This document shows positions 1 through 8,854 of a DNA stretch of 48,244 nucleotides, piece after piece. The notes below the pieces were generated by a model. It was not told the origin of the DNA, did no database searches, and saw only the letters and a program-made list of their open reading frames with translations. The number at the start of each line of letters is the position of its first letter. Positions within the stretch are counted from its first letter, which is position 1. Source of the stretch: JALYUM01 sp036688685 (lineage in GTDB: Bacteria; Pseudomonadota; Gammaproteobacteria; Burkholderiales; Burkholderiaceae_D); contig NZ_JAQQPS010000034.1 in assembly GCF_036688685.1 (NCBI RefSeq), positions 1-48,244 of the forward strand. Reading direction: 5' to 3'. The translations under genes and the position numbers were made by a program.

Positions 1-75
1 TCCCCATCGTCTAGAGGCCTAGGACATCACCCTTTCACGGTGAGTACAGGGGTTCGAATCCCCTTGGGGACGCCA
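1..75 (+). tRNA. tRNA-Glu (TTC), copy 1, first base outside window
   Basis: The cloverleaf reads directly. The anticodon stem is tcacc/ggtga around loop cTTTCac, with anticodon TTC at 34-36. The T-arm contains GGTTCGAATCC and the encoded 3' end is GCCA. It is identical to the second copy at 113-188, whose first base is G, so the first base of this copy lies just left of the window. Confidence 0.97.
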
Positions 76-112
76 AGTCAGCGTCAAGTAGTATGTAGTA
101 TGGACAGTTCAT

Positions 113-188
113 GTCCCCATCGTCTAGAGGCCTAGGACATCACCCTTTCACGGTGAGTACAGGGGTTCGAATCCCCTTGGGGACGCCA
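113..188 (+). tRNA. tRNA-Glu (TTC), copy 2
   Basis: A complete 76-nt tRNA with acceptor stem gtcccca/tggggac, anticodon TTC at 147-149 and encoded CCA at 186-188. It is an exact copy of the preceding gene, separated by a 37-nt spacer with no visible promoter. The two are therefore probably transcribed together and end at the terminator at 197-241. Confidence 0.98.
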
Positions 189-196
189 GTTAAAAG

Positions 197-241
197 CCGG
201 AGCAGACCAACGCGCATGCGTATAGGTGCTCCGGTTTTTTT
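197..241 (+). terminator. Rho-independent terminator of the tRNA-Glu pair
   Basis: A perfect 8-bp stem, ccggagca (197-204) with tgctccgg (227-234), is followed by seven T (235-241) and preceded by four A. The 22-nt loop itself contains a small palindrome, cgcatgcg. It lies 8 nt after the tRNA. Confidence 0.9.
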
Positions 242-265
242 ACGCGTGTACTCTTTCGATCATCC

Positions 266-1405
266 ATGGCCGATTCTCATTCCCTCTCCCTCGTTATCTT
301 TTGCCGCGTGGTCGATAATTACGGCGACATCGGCATTTGCTGGCGTCTCGCGCGCCAACTGCAAGCCGAGCATGACGTCGCCGTCACCCTGTGGGTCGAC
401 GATTTAATCAGTTTCAAGCGCATTTGCCCGGCGATCGATGTCGATGCCGCACAGCAGGCGGTGGCAGCCGTGTGCGTGCAGCACTGGCGCGACCAGGAAG
501 GCGTGTTCGCGCCGCACGATATCGCCGACATCGTCATCGAATTTTTCGCCTGCGACATCCCGCCGCGATATATTCAGGCCATGGCGCAACGTACGCCACG
601 CCCGGTCTGGCTGAACCTGGAAGGCTTGACGGCGGAAGAATGGGTCGAAGGCTGCCACACGCTGCCGTCGATGCATCCACAACTGCCGCTGACCAAGCAT
701 TTTTTCTTTCCCGGTTTTACCGCGAAAACCGGCGGCTTGCTGCGCGAAGGGTCGCTCGATGATGCGCGCCGGGCGTTTCAGGCCGATCCGGCGGCGCAGG
801 CAGACTTTCTGGCGAACTTTGGCGTGACCGCCACTGACATGCAAGCGACCAGGGTCTCGCTGTTTTGCTATCCGCAGGCGCCGGTCGCCGACCTGTTCGC
901 GGCCTGGCGCGACGGCACCGATCCGGTGTTGTGCCTGGTCCCGGAAGGCGTGGCGGTGGATGCGGTCAGCGCATTTGTCGGCACGAACGGCGCGTTGACG
1001 GTGCGCGTACTGCCCTTCGTGGCGCAGCCCGATTACGACAAATTGTTGTGGGCCTGCGACCTGAATTTCGTGCGCGGGGAGGATTCGTTCGTGCGCGCGC
1101 AGTGGGCCGGCAAGCCGTTCATCTGGCACATCTATCACCAGGATGAAAACCTGCACCATGTAAAACTGGGCGCATTCCTGCAGCGCTACGCCAGCCCCGC
1201 AGTGAGCGCCTTCGCAATGGCGTGGAACGGCGTCGACACGGGTGCTGCACCCGACTGGTCCGCCCTGTGGCAAGCGCTGTACAAGGACGCCGATGGGATC
1301 GCTGCGCGGGCGCACGCATGGCAGCGCGAAATGCATTCACATGGCGACCTGGCCAGCAATCTGCTCGGTTTCGCCTGTTCGCTTCGTGCACGACCTATGA
1401 TATGA
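266..1405 (+). CDS. earP: EF-P arginine-32 rhamnosyltransferase EarP
   Basis: EarP transfers rhamnose from dTDP-L-rhamnose to Arg32 of elongation factor P, activating it for rescue of ribosomes stalled at polyproline. The 379-residue length and the N-terminal run around residues 8-30 (IFCRVVDNYGDIGICWRLAR) are typical of this family (DUF2331, GT-B fold). The C-terminal half has the family-like segments around FVRGEDSFVRAQWAGKPFIWH. It lies directly upstream of efp, and that EF-P has Arg at position 32, which is the expected substrate. The start ATG at 266 has no strong ribosome binding site. The gene follows the tRNA-Glu terminator by 24 bp. Confidence 0.95.
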   Translation: MADSHSLSLVIFCRVVDNYGDIGICWRLARQLQAEHDVAVTLWVDDLISFKRICPAIDVDAAQQAVAAVCVQHWRDQEGVFAPHDIADIVIEFFACDIPPRYIQAMAQRTPRPVWLNLEGLTAEEWVEGCHTLPSMHPQLPLTKHFFFPGFTAKTGGLLREGSLDDARRAFQADPAAQADFLANFGVTATDMQATRVSLFCYPQAPVADLFAAWRDGTDPVLCLVPEGVAVDAVSAFVGTNGALTVRVLPFVAQPDYDKLLWACDLNFVRGEDSFVRAQWAGKPFIWHIYHQDENLHHVKLGAFLQRYASPAVSAFAMAWNGVDTGAAPDWSALWQALYKDADGIAARAHAWQREMHSHGDLASNLLGFACSLRARPMI

Positions 1406-1406
1406 T
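1396..1406 (+). promoter_or_regulatory. Possible -10 elements for efp
   Basis: Two overlapping TATGAT hexamers (1396-1401 and 1401-1406) sit at the 3' end of earP, about 40 bp before the efp ATG. No good -35 hexamer is visible at 17 bp, so this is a weak call. It would allow efp to be expressed more strongly than earP. Confidence 0.3.
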
Positions 1407-1442
1407 GCGCGGTTACCGCAACCTTACTTTTTACGATCACTT

Positions 1443-2018
1443 ATGAAACCCGCAAAAGAAATTCGTGTTGGCAATATCATCATGGTGGATAGCAAGCCGT
1501 TCATCGTTCTGCGTTCCGATGTGAACGGTTCGAGCCGCACGGGCTTCACCTACAAATGGAAGATGAAAAATCTTCTGACGAACAGCCCGATGGAAAACGT
1601 GTTCCGCGGCGACGACAAGTTCGACGTGGTCGTATTGGAAAAGAAGCCAGTAACCTATTCGTATTTCGCTGATCCGCTGTTCGTGTTCATGGATGGTGAA
1701 TACAACCAGTACGAAATCGAAGAAGAAAACCTGGGCGATGCCTTGCATTACCTGAAAGACGGCATGGAATGCGAAGCCGTGTTCTACGACGGCAAAGCCA
1801 TTTCGGTCGAATTGCCAACCACGATCGCACGCCAGGTCGTGTACTCGGAGCCGGCAGTCAAGGGCAATACTTCGGGCAACGTCCTGAAAGAAGCCAAAAT
1901 CGAAAACGCCGTGGAAGTCCATCGCCACAGCGTGCAAGTGCCATTGTTCGTGGCCCAGGACGACGTTATCGAAATCGATACCCGTACCAATGAATACAAG
2001 CGCGTCGTCCGTAACTAA
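1443..2018 (+). CDS. efp: Elongation factor P (arginine type)
   Basis: EF-P binds between the P and E sites and promotes peptide bond formation at consecutive prolines. The 191-residue protein has the KOW-like N-domain, a central domain with YSYFADPLFVFMDGEYNQYE, and the C-terminal signature ending IEIDTRTNEYKRVVRN. Residue 32 is Arg in the loop NGSSRTG, matching the EarP-modified class rather than the lysine class modified by EpmA/EpmB. This agrees with earP immediately upstream. There is no clear Shine-Dalgarno in front of the ATG at 1443. A terminator follows at about 2040. Confidence 0.98.
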   Translation: MKPAKEIRVGNIIMVDSKPFIVLRSDVNGSSRTGFTYKWKMKNLLTNSPMENVFRGDDKFDVVVLEKKPVTYSYFADPLFVFMDGEYNQYEIEEENLGDALHYLKDGMECEAVFYDGKAISVELPTTIARQVVYSEPAVKGNTSGNVLKEAKIENAVEVHRHSVQVPLFVAQDDVIEIDTRTNEYKRVVRN

Positions 2019-2039
2019 GACGATCCCGCTGTTTTCAAA

Positions 2040-2069
2040 AAAACGCTGCCCGAGGGTGGCGTTTTTTTT
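2040..2069 (+). terminator. Rho-independent terminator after efp
   Basis: The hairpin aacgctgcc / ggtggcgtt (with two G-T pairs inside) is followed by a run of T, about 20 nt after the efp stop codon. Confidence 0.8.
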
Positions 2070-2121
2070 GGCCTGCCTGTTATCCTGATTCTTTCAATAA
2101 TGAATCATAAAAGGACAGTGC

Positions 2122-3705
2122 ATGAAGCGCAGGCAGTTTGTTCAAATGAGTGTGGCCGCTGGCGTTGCTGCCGGCTTGATCAACGAAGCTGGTGCAGCCG
2201 CGCCGAATAATATTCTCGACGCCGGTGTGCGGGCCCAGGCCGCGCGCATGCAGGCCGGCACCTTGAGCGCCCAATCGCTGGCCCGGCAATACCTGGCGCG
2301 CATCGCCAAACTCGACAAGGCCGGACCGCACATCAATGCCATCATCGAACTCAATCCGGACGCGCTCGCCATTGCCGCGGCCATGGACCTGGAGCGCAAG
2401 GCCGGGAAAGTGCGCGGGCCGCTGCATGGCATCCCGGTGCTACTGAAAGACAATATCGCCACGGCCGACAAAATGGCCACCAGTGCCGGCTCGCTGGCGC
2501 TGGCAGGCGTGCGCGCGCGCCAGGATGCGCATATCGTCAAGCAGTTGCGCGCGGCCGGCGCCGTCATCCTCGGCAAAACCAACCTTAGCGAGTGGGCGAA
2601 TATGCGTTCGACCCATTCGACCAGCGGCTGGAGCGGGCGCGGCGGGCTGACCCGCAATCCGCACGCGCTCGACCGCAACACCAGCGGTTCGAGTTCCGGG
2701 TCGGGCGCAGCCATGGCAGCGGGTTTTGCGACGCTGGCGGTGGGCACCGAAACGGATGGTTCGATCGTCTCGCCGGCCTCGACCTGCGGCATCGTCGGCT
2801 TCAAGCCGACCCTGGGTTTGCTCAGCCGCAGCGGCATCATTCCGATCGCCGCATCGCAGGACACGGCCGGTCCGATGACGCGTTCGGTCGAAGACGCGGC
2901 ATTGATGCTGGCGGCAATGGCCGGCGTCGACCAGGACGACGCTGCGACGGCCGCCAGCGCCGGCAAGCCGGTCGACTTCGTCAAGGCATTGCAATCGGAT
3001 GCCTTGCGCGGCAAGCGCCTGGGCGTGGCGCGCAATTTCTTCGGGTCCAACGACGCGGTCGACGCGATCGCCGAACAGGCGCTGGCTGTGTTGCGCGCGC
3101 AGGGCGCAATTCTGGTTGACGTGACGGTGCCGAATACCGACAAATATGGCGACACCGAAACCGAGGTGCTGCTGTATGAATTCAAACCCGGCCTGGAAGA
3201 TTATTTAAAAACGTATGCACCCGATGCGCCAGTCCGGAATATGGACGAGCTGATTGTCTTTAACAGCAAACAGGCGGCGCGCGAACTGCCGTATTTCGGC
3301 CAGGAGCATCTGCTTGCCTCGGCCAAAAAGGGTGGACTCGATACGCCGGCCTATGTCAAAGCGCAGGCCGATAACCGCCGTTACGCACGTGAAGAGGGGA
3401 TCGATCAGGTTTTAAAAGAACATCGACTCGATGCGCTGGTGGCGCCGACCGGTGGCCCGGCCTGGCTGACGGATTACATCAATGGCGACCATTACGGCGG
3501 CAGCTTTTCGTCGCCGGCGGCGGTGGCGGGCTACCCGCACGTGACGGTGCCGGCCGGCTTCGTGAATGGCCTGCCGGTCGGAATCTCATTCGTGGGAACG
3601 GCCTGGCGCGATGCGCAGATGCTGGGCCTGGCCTACGCCTATGAACAGGCCAGCCACGCGCTGCGGGCGCCAGCCTTCGTCGCGACCGTCAATCGGCGCG
3701 CTTAG
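2122..3705 (+). CDS. Exported amidase-signature family amidase
   Basis: An amidase of the amidase-signature (AS) superfamily, which hydrolyses carboxamides by a Ser-cisSer-Lys triad. All three residues can be placed: Lys109 in GIPVLLKDN, Ser190 at the start of the Gly/Ser-rich loop, and Ser214 in ETDGSIVSP with the usual 24-residue spacing. The N-terminus (MKRRQFVQMSVAAGVAAG, then AAAP) looks like a twin-arginine or Sec signal peptide, so the enzyme is probably periplasmic. The length of 527 residues fits secreted AS amidases. The start is supported by AAAGGAC about 7 nt upstream. The substrate cannot be told; GatA is unlikely because gatB and gatC are absent and GatA is cytoplasmic. Its TAG stop lies inside the 5-bp direct repeat that flanks the element at 3706-3873. 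Confidence 0.9.
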   Translation: MKRRQFVQMSVAAGVAAGLINEAGAAAPNNILDAGVRAQAARMQAGTLSAQSLARQYLARIAKLDKAGPHINAIIELNPDALAIAAAMDLERKAGKVRGPLHGIPVLLKDNIATADKMATSAGSLALAGVRARQDAHIVKQLRAAGAVILGKTNLSEWANMRSTHSTSGWSGRGGLTRNPHALDRNTSGSSSGSGAAMAAGFATLAVGTETDGSIVSPASTCGIVGFKPTLGLLSRSGIIPIAASQDTAGPMTRSVEDAALMLAAMAGVDQDDAATAASAGKPVDFVKALQSDALRGKRLGVARNFFGSNDAVDAIAEQALAVLRAQGAILVDVTVPNTDKYGDTETEVLLYEFKPGLEDYLKTYAPDAPVRNMDELIVFNSKQAARELPYFGQEHLLASAKKGGLDTPAYVKAQADNRRYAREEGIDQVLKEHRLDALVAPTGGPAWLTDYINGDHYGGSFSSPAAVAGYPHVTVPAGFVNGLPVGISFVGTAWRDAQMLGLAYAYEQASHALRAPAFVATVNRRA

Positions 3706-3873
3706 AACCTATCCCGTCAGTTCGGAGTCGCTGCGGCCGCGCCTGACAAGCGGGTGCAGGCCGTCATATATGACTTGCCTCGTCGTAGCATGGTTCGCCA
3801 TGCGTCCTCCTCGCGCCTTGCCCCCACTTGCCATGCATCGACCGCCGCTTCCTCCTATCTACCGGGATAGGTT
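3706..3873. repeat. MITE-like element with terminal inverted repeats and flanking direct repeat
   Basis: Perfect 11-bp terminal inverted repeats, AACCTATCCCG (3706-3716) and CGGGATAGGTT (3863-3873), bound a 168-bp segment. The flanks are a 5-bp direct repeat CTTAG (3701-3705 and 3874-3878), as expected of a target-site duplication. Inside are a gtcatatatgac palindrome (3763-3774) and the hairpin gcatgg-ttcg-ccatgc (3788-3803). No transposase is present. It lies between convergent genes and supplies the last codons and stop of the minus-strand gene, while the left direct repeat supplies the amidase stop. A REP/BIME-type or folded terminator role is an alternative. Confidence 0.6.
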
Positions 3874-4365
3874 CTTAGCCTGGCTGGCCCGGGCCTTGTC
3901 GAAGACCGGGCGCCACATCGGGTGCCCCTCCTCGCCGGGCGCCAGTGCGAAGCCGGCGTCGATACGCAGCGCCTTGTCGAACGCCTGGCGGCATGGGGCA
4001 GGGCGTTGCGTCACGCAATAACTGAATGCCGTGTATTTCAGTGCGCTGGTGCGGGTGGCGACATTCGCACCCTCGATCTCGGGCGCATTCAATTTTGCGA
4101 TGGCGCCATTGAAGTCGCCGTTGTTGTAGAGGCGTATTCCTTCGCGCAGTGCCGCAGCGGCATCAAGACTGTTGTCGGGTACCGGCGCGGGTTGGCTGTC
4201 GCGCACCGGCGCCGGCCTGTTCTCGCGCGCCAGCACGGCCTCGGCGCGTGGGTGGTCGTCATTCGCGGCAGGGTGGAAGCCGCCCGTCACGCTCTGGTCC
4301 AGCGTGCGCATGTCGGCGCAGCCGCCGAGCAATAACGCCGCCATGATGAGAAGGGGAGCGCGCAT
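3859..4365 (-). CDS. Outer-membrane lipoprotein with TPR-like region, TssQ-like
   Basis: A 168-residue lipoprotein. A short signal peptide ends in the lipobox LLGGC with Cys16 as the lipidation site. After a Pro-rich linker, residues about 70-150 form a TPR-like helical stretch (LREGIRLYNNGDFNGAIAKL, then ALKYTAFSYCVT and ACRQAFDKALRIDAGF). The pattern resembles lipoproteins annotated as TssQ family, associated with type VI secretion, but no T6SS core gene is in the window, so the function is not established. Good ribosome binding site AAGGAC; it begins 8 nt after the pseudokinase gene, so the two are surely co-transcribed. The last four residues and stop are encoded within the repeat element at 3706-3873. 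Confidence 0.7.
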   Translation of the reverse strand: MRAPLLIMAALLLGGCADMRTLDQSVTGGFHPAANDDHPRAEAVLARENRPAPVRDSQPAPVPDNSLDAAAALREGIRLYNNGDFNGAIAKLNAPEIEGANVATRTSALKYTAFSYCVTQRPAPCRQAFDKALRIDAGFALAPGEEGHPMWRPVFDKARASQAKNLSR

Positions 4366-4373
4366 GAAGGTCC

Positions 4374-5450
4374 TTAGTTTGCGGCTTCAGCCGGCGCGGC
4401 CAGGAAATCGTGTTCGATTTGCCCGGACGCGCCGCGTGTACTGTTGATCTGAATGGTACGGTCCGGGTAGCCGGGGTTTTCCAGCATGACGGTGTGACGG
4501 CCGGTTGGCAGCACCAGGCGTTTCATGGGTGGACTGACGCCGTGCCGCTTGCCGTCGACATAAACCGTGCCCCACGGCTTGACCATCAGGCGGTAGGTGG
4601 CGGTGGCGGTCGCCGCGGCGGGTTCGCTGTCCGCCGTTTCGGTGGCGTAGGTGGCGGCCACCTCGGGCGCAGGTGCGGGCGTCGGTTCGACTGGGGCGAC
4701 TTCCGGTGCCGGTTCGACAGCCGGCGCGACCGGCACTGGTGCGGGGGCGACCGTCTGCACCTTGGGTGGCTGGACCGGCGCGCCGACCAGTTCTTCGGCG
4801 CCATGCTGGCGCACGATGTACAGTGCGCCAGCCAGCAGGGCAGCGGCGACGCCGATCCACAGCCATTTTCTGCGCGACGCGGGCGGGCCGAGGTCGACGC
4901 TCTTGTGAACCAGCGCTGCGCTTTGCGGCGCCGGCGTCGGTGCGGCTGCCTCAGGCGCGGCGGCCGACGGTTTCAGCAAACCCACCGACACCATGCCTAA
5001 TAAATCGCGCAGTTCGGCCACGGTTTGCGGACGCTGGGTTTTATTCGGCATCATGCAGCGGTCGACGGCGCCGAGCAAGGAGTCGCTGTAGCCCACCAGG
5101 CCGCGTCCGGTCAACGGGCCGCTCGAGGGCATTTCGTGCGTGATGGCGTAGTGGATGGTGGCGGCCAGCGCGCGCAGGTCGGCCGCCACTTCCGGCTGAA
5201 AATCGGTGTTCGCGTCGGGATCCGGCAACAGGATGGCGTCGCCGCTCGCCTTGATGACGATGGTGTCCGGCATGATCAGCCGGTGCGGATTGCCATTGGC
5301 ATATTGCGCCTCGAGCGACTGCAGCACCTGGCGCAGGATCTTGCGGCACCAGACTTCGTTGACCAGCGCCGGGCTTTGTTCGGCGATGTCGCGCACCGTG
5401 CGGCCGTCGGGATGGCGTTCTTGTGGAAAGTTCGGAGTGGTGGTCATCAT
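4374..5450 (-). CDS. Membrane pseudokinase (C-lobe only) with PEGA domain
   Basis: A 358-residue protein in three parts. Residues about 30-160 align by eye with the C-lobe of a Hanks-type Ser/Thr kinase. The HRDxKPxN catalytic loop reads HRLIMPDT (56-63), losing the catalytic Asp, Lys and Asn, and DFG reads DPD. The glycine loop and N-lobe are absent, so it should not phosphorylate. A transmembrane helix follows at about 196-213, then a Pro/Ala-rich spacer (about 220-280), and a PEGA domain (about 285-340; YRLMVKPWGTVYVDGK) that would be periplasmic and may bind surface structures. The start was placed at the first of two Met codons (5450) because the 16 upstream codons look non-coding. It sits ahead of the TssQ-like lipoprotein in one operon, suggesting a joint envelope or signalling role (inference). 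Confidence 0.75.
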   Translation of the reverse strand: MMTTTPNFPQERHPDGRTVRDIAEQSPALVNEVWCRKILRQVLQSLEAQYANGNPHRLIMPDTIVIKASGDAILLPDPDANTDFQPEVAADLRALAATIHYAITHEMPSSGPLTGRGLVGYSDSLLGAVDRCMMPNKTQRPQTVAELRDLLGMVSVGLLKPSAAAPEAAAPTPAPQSAALVHKSVDLGPPASRRKWLWIGVAAALLAGALYIVRQHGAEELVGAPVQPPKVQTVAPAPVPVAPAVEPAPEVAPVEPTPAPAPEVAATYATETADSEPAAATATATYRLMVKPWGTVYVDGKRHGVSPPMKRLVLPTGRHTVMLENPGYPDRTIQINSTRGASGQIEHDFLAAPAEAAN

Positions 5451-5536
5451 GCTGCCTGTTTTAATCAACAGTAATGATGACAGATTTGCAGCTATCACGC
5501 GACGCTTAGCGTGTCGTGTCGCGTGGCCCGGGGCGA

Positions 5537-6952
<1,416 letters not shown>

Positions 6953-6976
6953 GGTGGTGCGGTTTCCGGCAGGGTG

Positions 6977-7219
6977 TCAGGCGGGCGCCCAGACCGGCAA
7001 GCCGGTCAGGTCGAGTGTATCGTCGCGGCGCCAGACCGGCAATCCGGAAGCGTCGGTTTCGTCGAGCAGCTGCAATTGTTCTTGTTTGAGTGGGGTACGG
7101 CGCGTGCGCGTGACCCGCGGCCTTGGCTCGCCGTCGTGAAGACGTGACCCCGTTTCGGGCGCGCTGGCAGCCTCGAAACCCGGCAGGTCGAATGTCGCTA
7201 TATCTTTTTTGTCGCGCAT
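6977..7219 (-). CDS. Small hypothetical protein with GLPVW repeats
   Basis: An 80-residue hydrophilic protein with no family recognised. It contains the motif GLPVW twice (near residues 58 and 74), each in a short Asp/Leu-rich context, and a related DLPGF near the start. It has a good Shine-Dalgarno (GGCGGAG) about 10 nt before the ATG, lies just after the tRNA-fMet terminator, and is followed by dbpA after 24 nt, all of which favour a real gene. No signal peptide or membrane segment. Function unknown. Confidence 0.55.
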   Translation of the reverse strand: MRDKKDIATFDLPGFEAASAPETGSRLHDGEPRPRVTRTRRTPLKQEQLQLLDETDASGLPVWRRDDTLDLTGLPVWAPA

Positions 7220-7238
7220 GAAAAAAAACTCCGCCCAG

Positions 7239-7270
7239 AAAACAAAAGCCCGGCTGCAAGAGTCGGGCTT
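7239..7270 (-). terminator. Rho-independent terminator after tRNA-fMet
   Basis: Read on the minus strand, aagcccg (7270-7264) pairs with cgggctt (7252-7246) around an 11-nt loop, followed by ttttgtttt. It lies 56 nt downstream of the tRNA 3' end. Confidence 0.8.
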
Positions 7271-7326
7271 CTGTGTTCAGGCTTTGAATCAGTCACCTTG
7301 ATCAACTGCATCAGGGCGCTATTGAA

Positions 7327-7403
7327 TGGTTGCGGGGACAGGATTTGAACCTGTGACCTTCGGGTTATGAGCCCGACGAGCTGCCAGACTGCTCCACCCC
7401 GCA
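7327..7403 (-). tRNA. Initiator tRNA-fMet (CAT)
   Basis: A 77-nt tRNA with anticodon CAT at 7369-7367. The three G-C pairs of the anticodon stem (GGG...CCC around ctcataa) mark the initiator. The acceptor end pairs T1 with A72, a weak pair in place of the C1-A72 mismatch of E. coli, still compatible with formylation. CCA is encoded. Confidence 0.97.
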
Positions 7404-7409
7404 GGAGCA

Positions 7410-7438
7410 ATTGTACTCGTGCTGAACCTTGATTACAA
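7410..7438 (-). promoter_or_regulatory. Probable promoter of tRNA-fMet
   Basis: On the minus strand, TTGTAA (7438-7433), 17 bp, TACAAT (7415-7410). The -10 hexamer ends only 6 nt before the mature 5' end of the tRNA, so transcription would begin at or next to the first tRNA base. The -35 is only 4/6 of consensus. Confidence 0.5.
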
Positions 7439-7440
7439 GG

Positions 7441-8601
7441 TCAGTTTGCTTGAAGTCGCCACAAGGACGTCATTTCGGCCGCCCGGGCCCCGTGCAGCGG
7501 GTCGGTGGCGTCGCTGGCGCGCGGGTGCACGGGGCGCGTGTCGATGCGGTCGATGACGGATAGACCCGCTGCCGCTATCCATTGCAGCAACTGCTCGCGG
7601 GTGCGCAAGCCCAGGTGCTCGGCGAAGTCGGACAGGATCAACCAGCCTTCACCACCGGGCAGCAGGTGCGTCGCCAGGCCGGCCAGGAAGGCTTTCAGCA
7701 TGCGGCTGTCCGGATCGTAGACGGCCGCTTCAATAGCCGAGCTTGGCTTGCCGGGCAACCAGGGCGGATTGCAGACCACCAGTGCGGCGCGGCCTTGCGG
7801 AAACAGGTCGGCCTGGATGATGTCGACGTGGCGGGCCAGGTCGAGCCGTTCCATGTTCTCGCGGGCGCAGCCGAGCGCGCGCGGGTCCATGTCGGTGGCG
7901 ATGACTTTATTGACGCCACGTTTGGCCAGCACCGCGGCCAGCACGCCGGTGCCGGTGCCGATATCGAACGATTCGTTTTCAGCGCCGGCCGGCAACGGCG
8001 CATCCATTACCATTTGCACGTATTCGCCGCGGATCGGCGAGAACACGCCGTACCACGGGTGTATCTTCGCGTCGAGCGCGGCGATCGGCACACCGTTTCT
8101 GCGCCACTCGTGGGCGCCAATGACGCCCAGCAGTTCGCGCAGCGACGCCACGAATGGCGCCTCGAAACGGCCCCAGGCTTCATTGCAGGCCAGCTGGACA
8201 TCGGGTGCGCGGCGCAGCGCAATGGCGTAGTCGGCATCGAAGGCAATGAGCAGCATGCCCAGCGTGCGGGCGCGCTGCGACTGGGCCAGGCGGTGCAGGT
8301 GGAACGATTCGAGCGGAGTGGGCGGCGCCTTGGCCGCTTTGACTGCCTTGGCGCGGCTGGTGCGGGCCGGCTTGTGGTCGATGCGGCGGGCCATTGCCTG
8401 CAGCAGCTGGCGGGCATTCTGGAAGTCGCCGCGCCAGAGCAGGGCGGTGCCGGCCAGGGCGTGGTGGTAGGCGACGTCGGCGGGCATCTGGTCGTCGGCG
8501 ATGACGACTTTTTTGGGCACGTTCAAGCCGCTGCCGGAGCGCCAGGTGGCGCTTGCAGGTGCGCCATTGGTCTCGAGCCAGCTGATGGTGGCAGTCGTCA
8601 T
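7441..8601 (-). CDS. Class I SAM-dependent methyltransferase (NPPW motif)
   Basis: A 386-residue protein. Its C-terminal half is a Rossmann methyltransferase: DIGTGTG near residue 210 (SAM binding), an acidic end of strand 2 in ATDMDP, and NPPW near residue 277. NPPW is the active-site motif of enzymes that methylate nitrogen in adenine, guanine or glutamine (RsmC/PrmC/RlmG types). The N-terminal ~190 residues are not recognised and may hold the substrate-recognition domain. The ATG at 8601 follows the stop of the zinc-ribbon gene as TAATATG, so translational coupling is likely, and no separate ribosome binding site is visible. The longer reading back to 8652 would overlap the upstream gene and is not preferred. 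The substrate is unknown. Confidence 0.8.
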   Translation of the reverse strand: MTTATISWLETNGAPASATWRSGSGLNVPKKVVIADDQMPADVAYHHALAGTALLWRGDFQNARQLLQAMARRIDHKPARTSRAKAVKAAKAPPTPLESFHLHRLAQSQRARTLGMLLIAFDADYAIALRRAPDVQLACNEAWGRFEAPFVASLRELLGVIGAHEWRRNGVPIAALDAKIHPWYGVFSPIRGEYVQMVMDAPLPAGAENESFDIGTGTGVLAAVLAKRGVNKVIATDMDPRALGCARENMERLDLARHVDIIQADLFPQGRAALVVCNPPWLPGKPSSAIEAAVYDPDSRMLKAFLAGLATHLLPGGEGWLILSDFAEHLGLRTREQLLQWIAAAGLSVIDRIDTRPVHPRASDATDPLHGARAAEMTSLWRLQAN

Positions 8602-8602
8602 A

Positions 8603-8815
8603 TTAATGATGGTGCGACCAGGTGCCGGTCGGCGACGCCAGGTAGGACGCAACCGTGGCCGCGTCGCCCGTGGCGTGGCGGCGCACTTCGCCGCAGTCGC
8701 AGATGCCCTGGTAAGGCTGGATGTGCGAGCAGGCCGATACCTTTTGCAGGTACACCTTCACGGGCTTGGTGCAGGCGGTGCATTTGAACGTCAAAATACG
8801 GGCTGGTTTGGACAT
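8603..8815 (-). CDS. Small zinc-ribbon protein
   Basis: A 70-residue protein with a likely zinc site: Cys12 and Cys15 (CTAC), then Cys39 and Cys41 (CDCG), with an extra Cys29. It ends in a His-rich tail (WSHHH). Similar short zinc-ribbon proteins occur beside methyltransferases, but no function is known to me. Its TAA stop is one base from the ATG of the methyltransferase gene, which argues for joint translation. Confidence 0.65.
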   Translation of the reverse strand: MSKPARILTFKCTACTKPVKVYLQKVSACSHIQPYQGICDCGEVRRHATGDAATVASYLASPTGTWSHHH

Positions 8816-8854
8816 GGTTGATTGCTCTGAAAGTGTAAGGCGAAAGGCGACATT

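Noticed and set aside
111..407. 98-residue frame starting in the second tRNA-Glu
   Set aside because: It crosses a tRNA and a terminator and overlaps the earP start.
5496..5525. CACGCGAC/GTCGCGTG hairpin between dbpA and the pseudokinase gene
   Set aside because: Stable but without a T-run on either side, so not called a terminator.
7198..7410. 70-residue minus-strand frame across tRNA-fMet
   Set aside because: It reads through a tRNA and its terminator.
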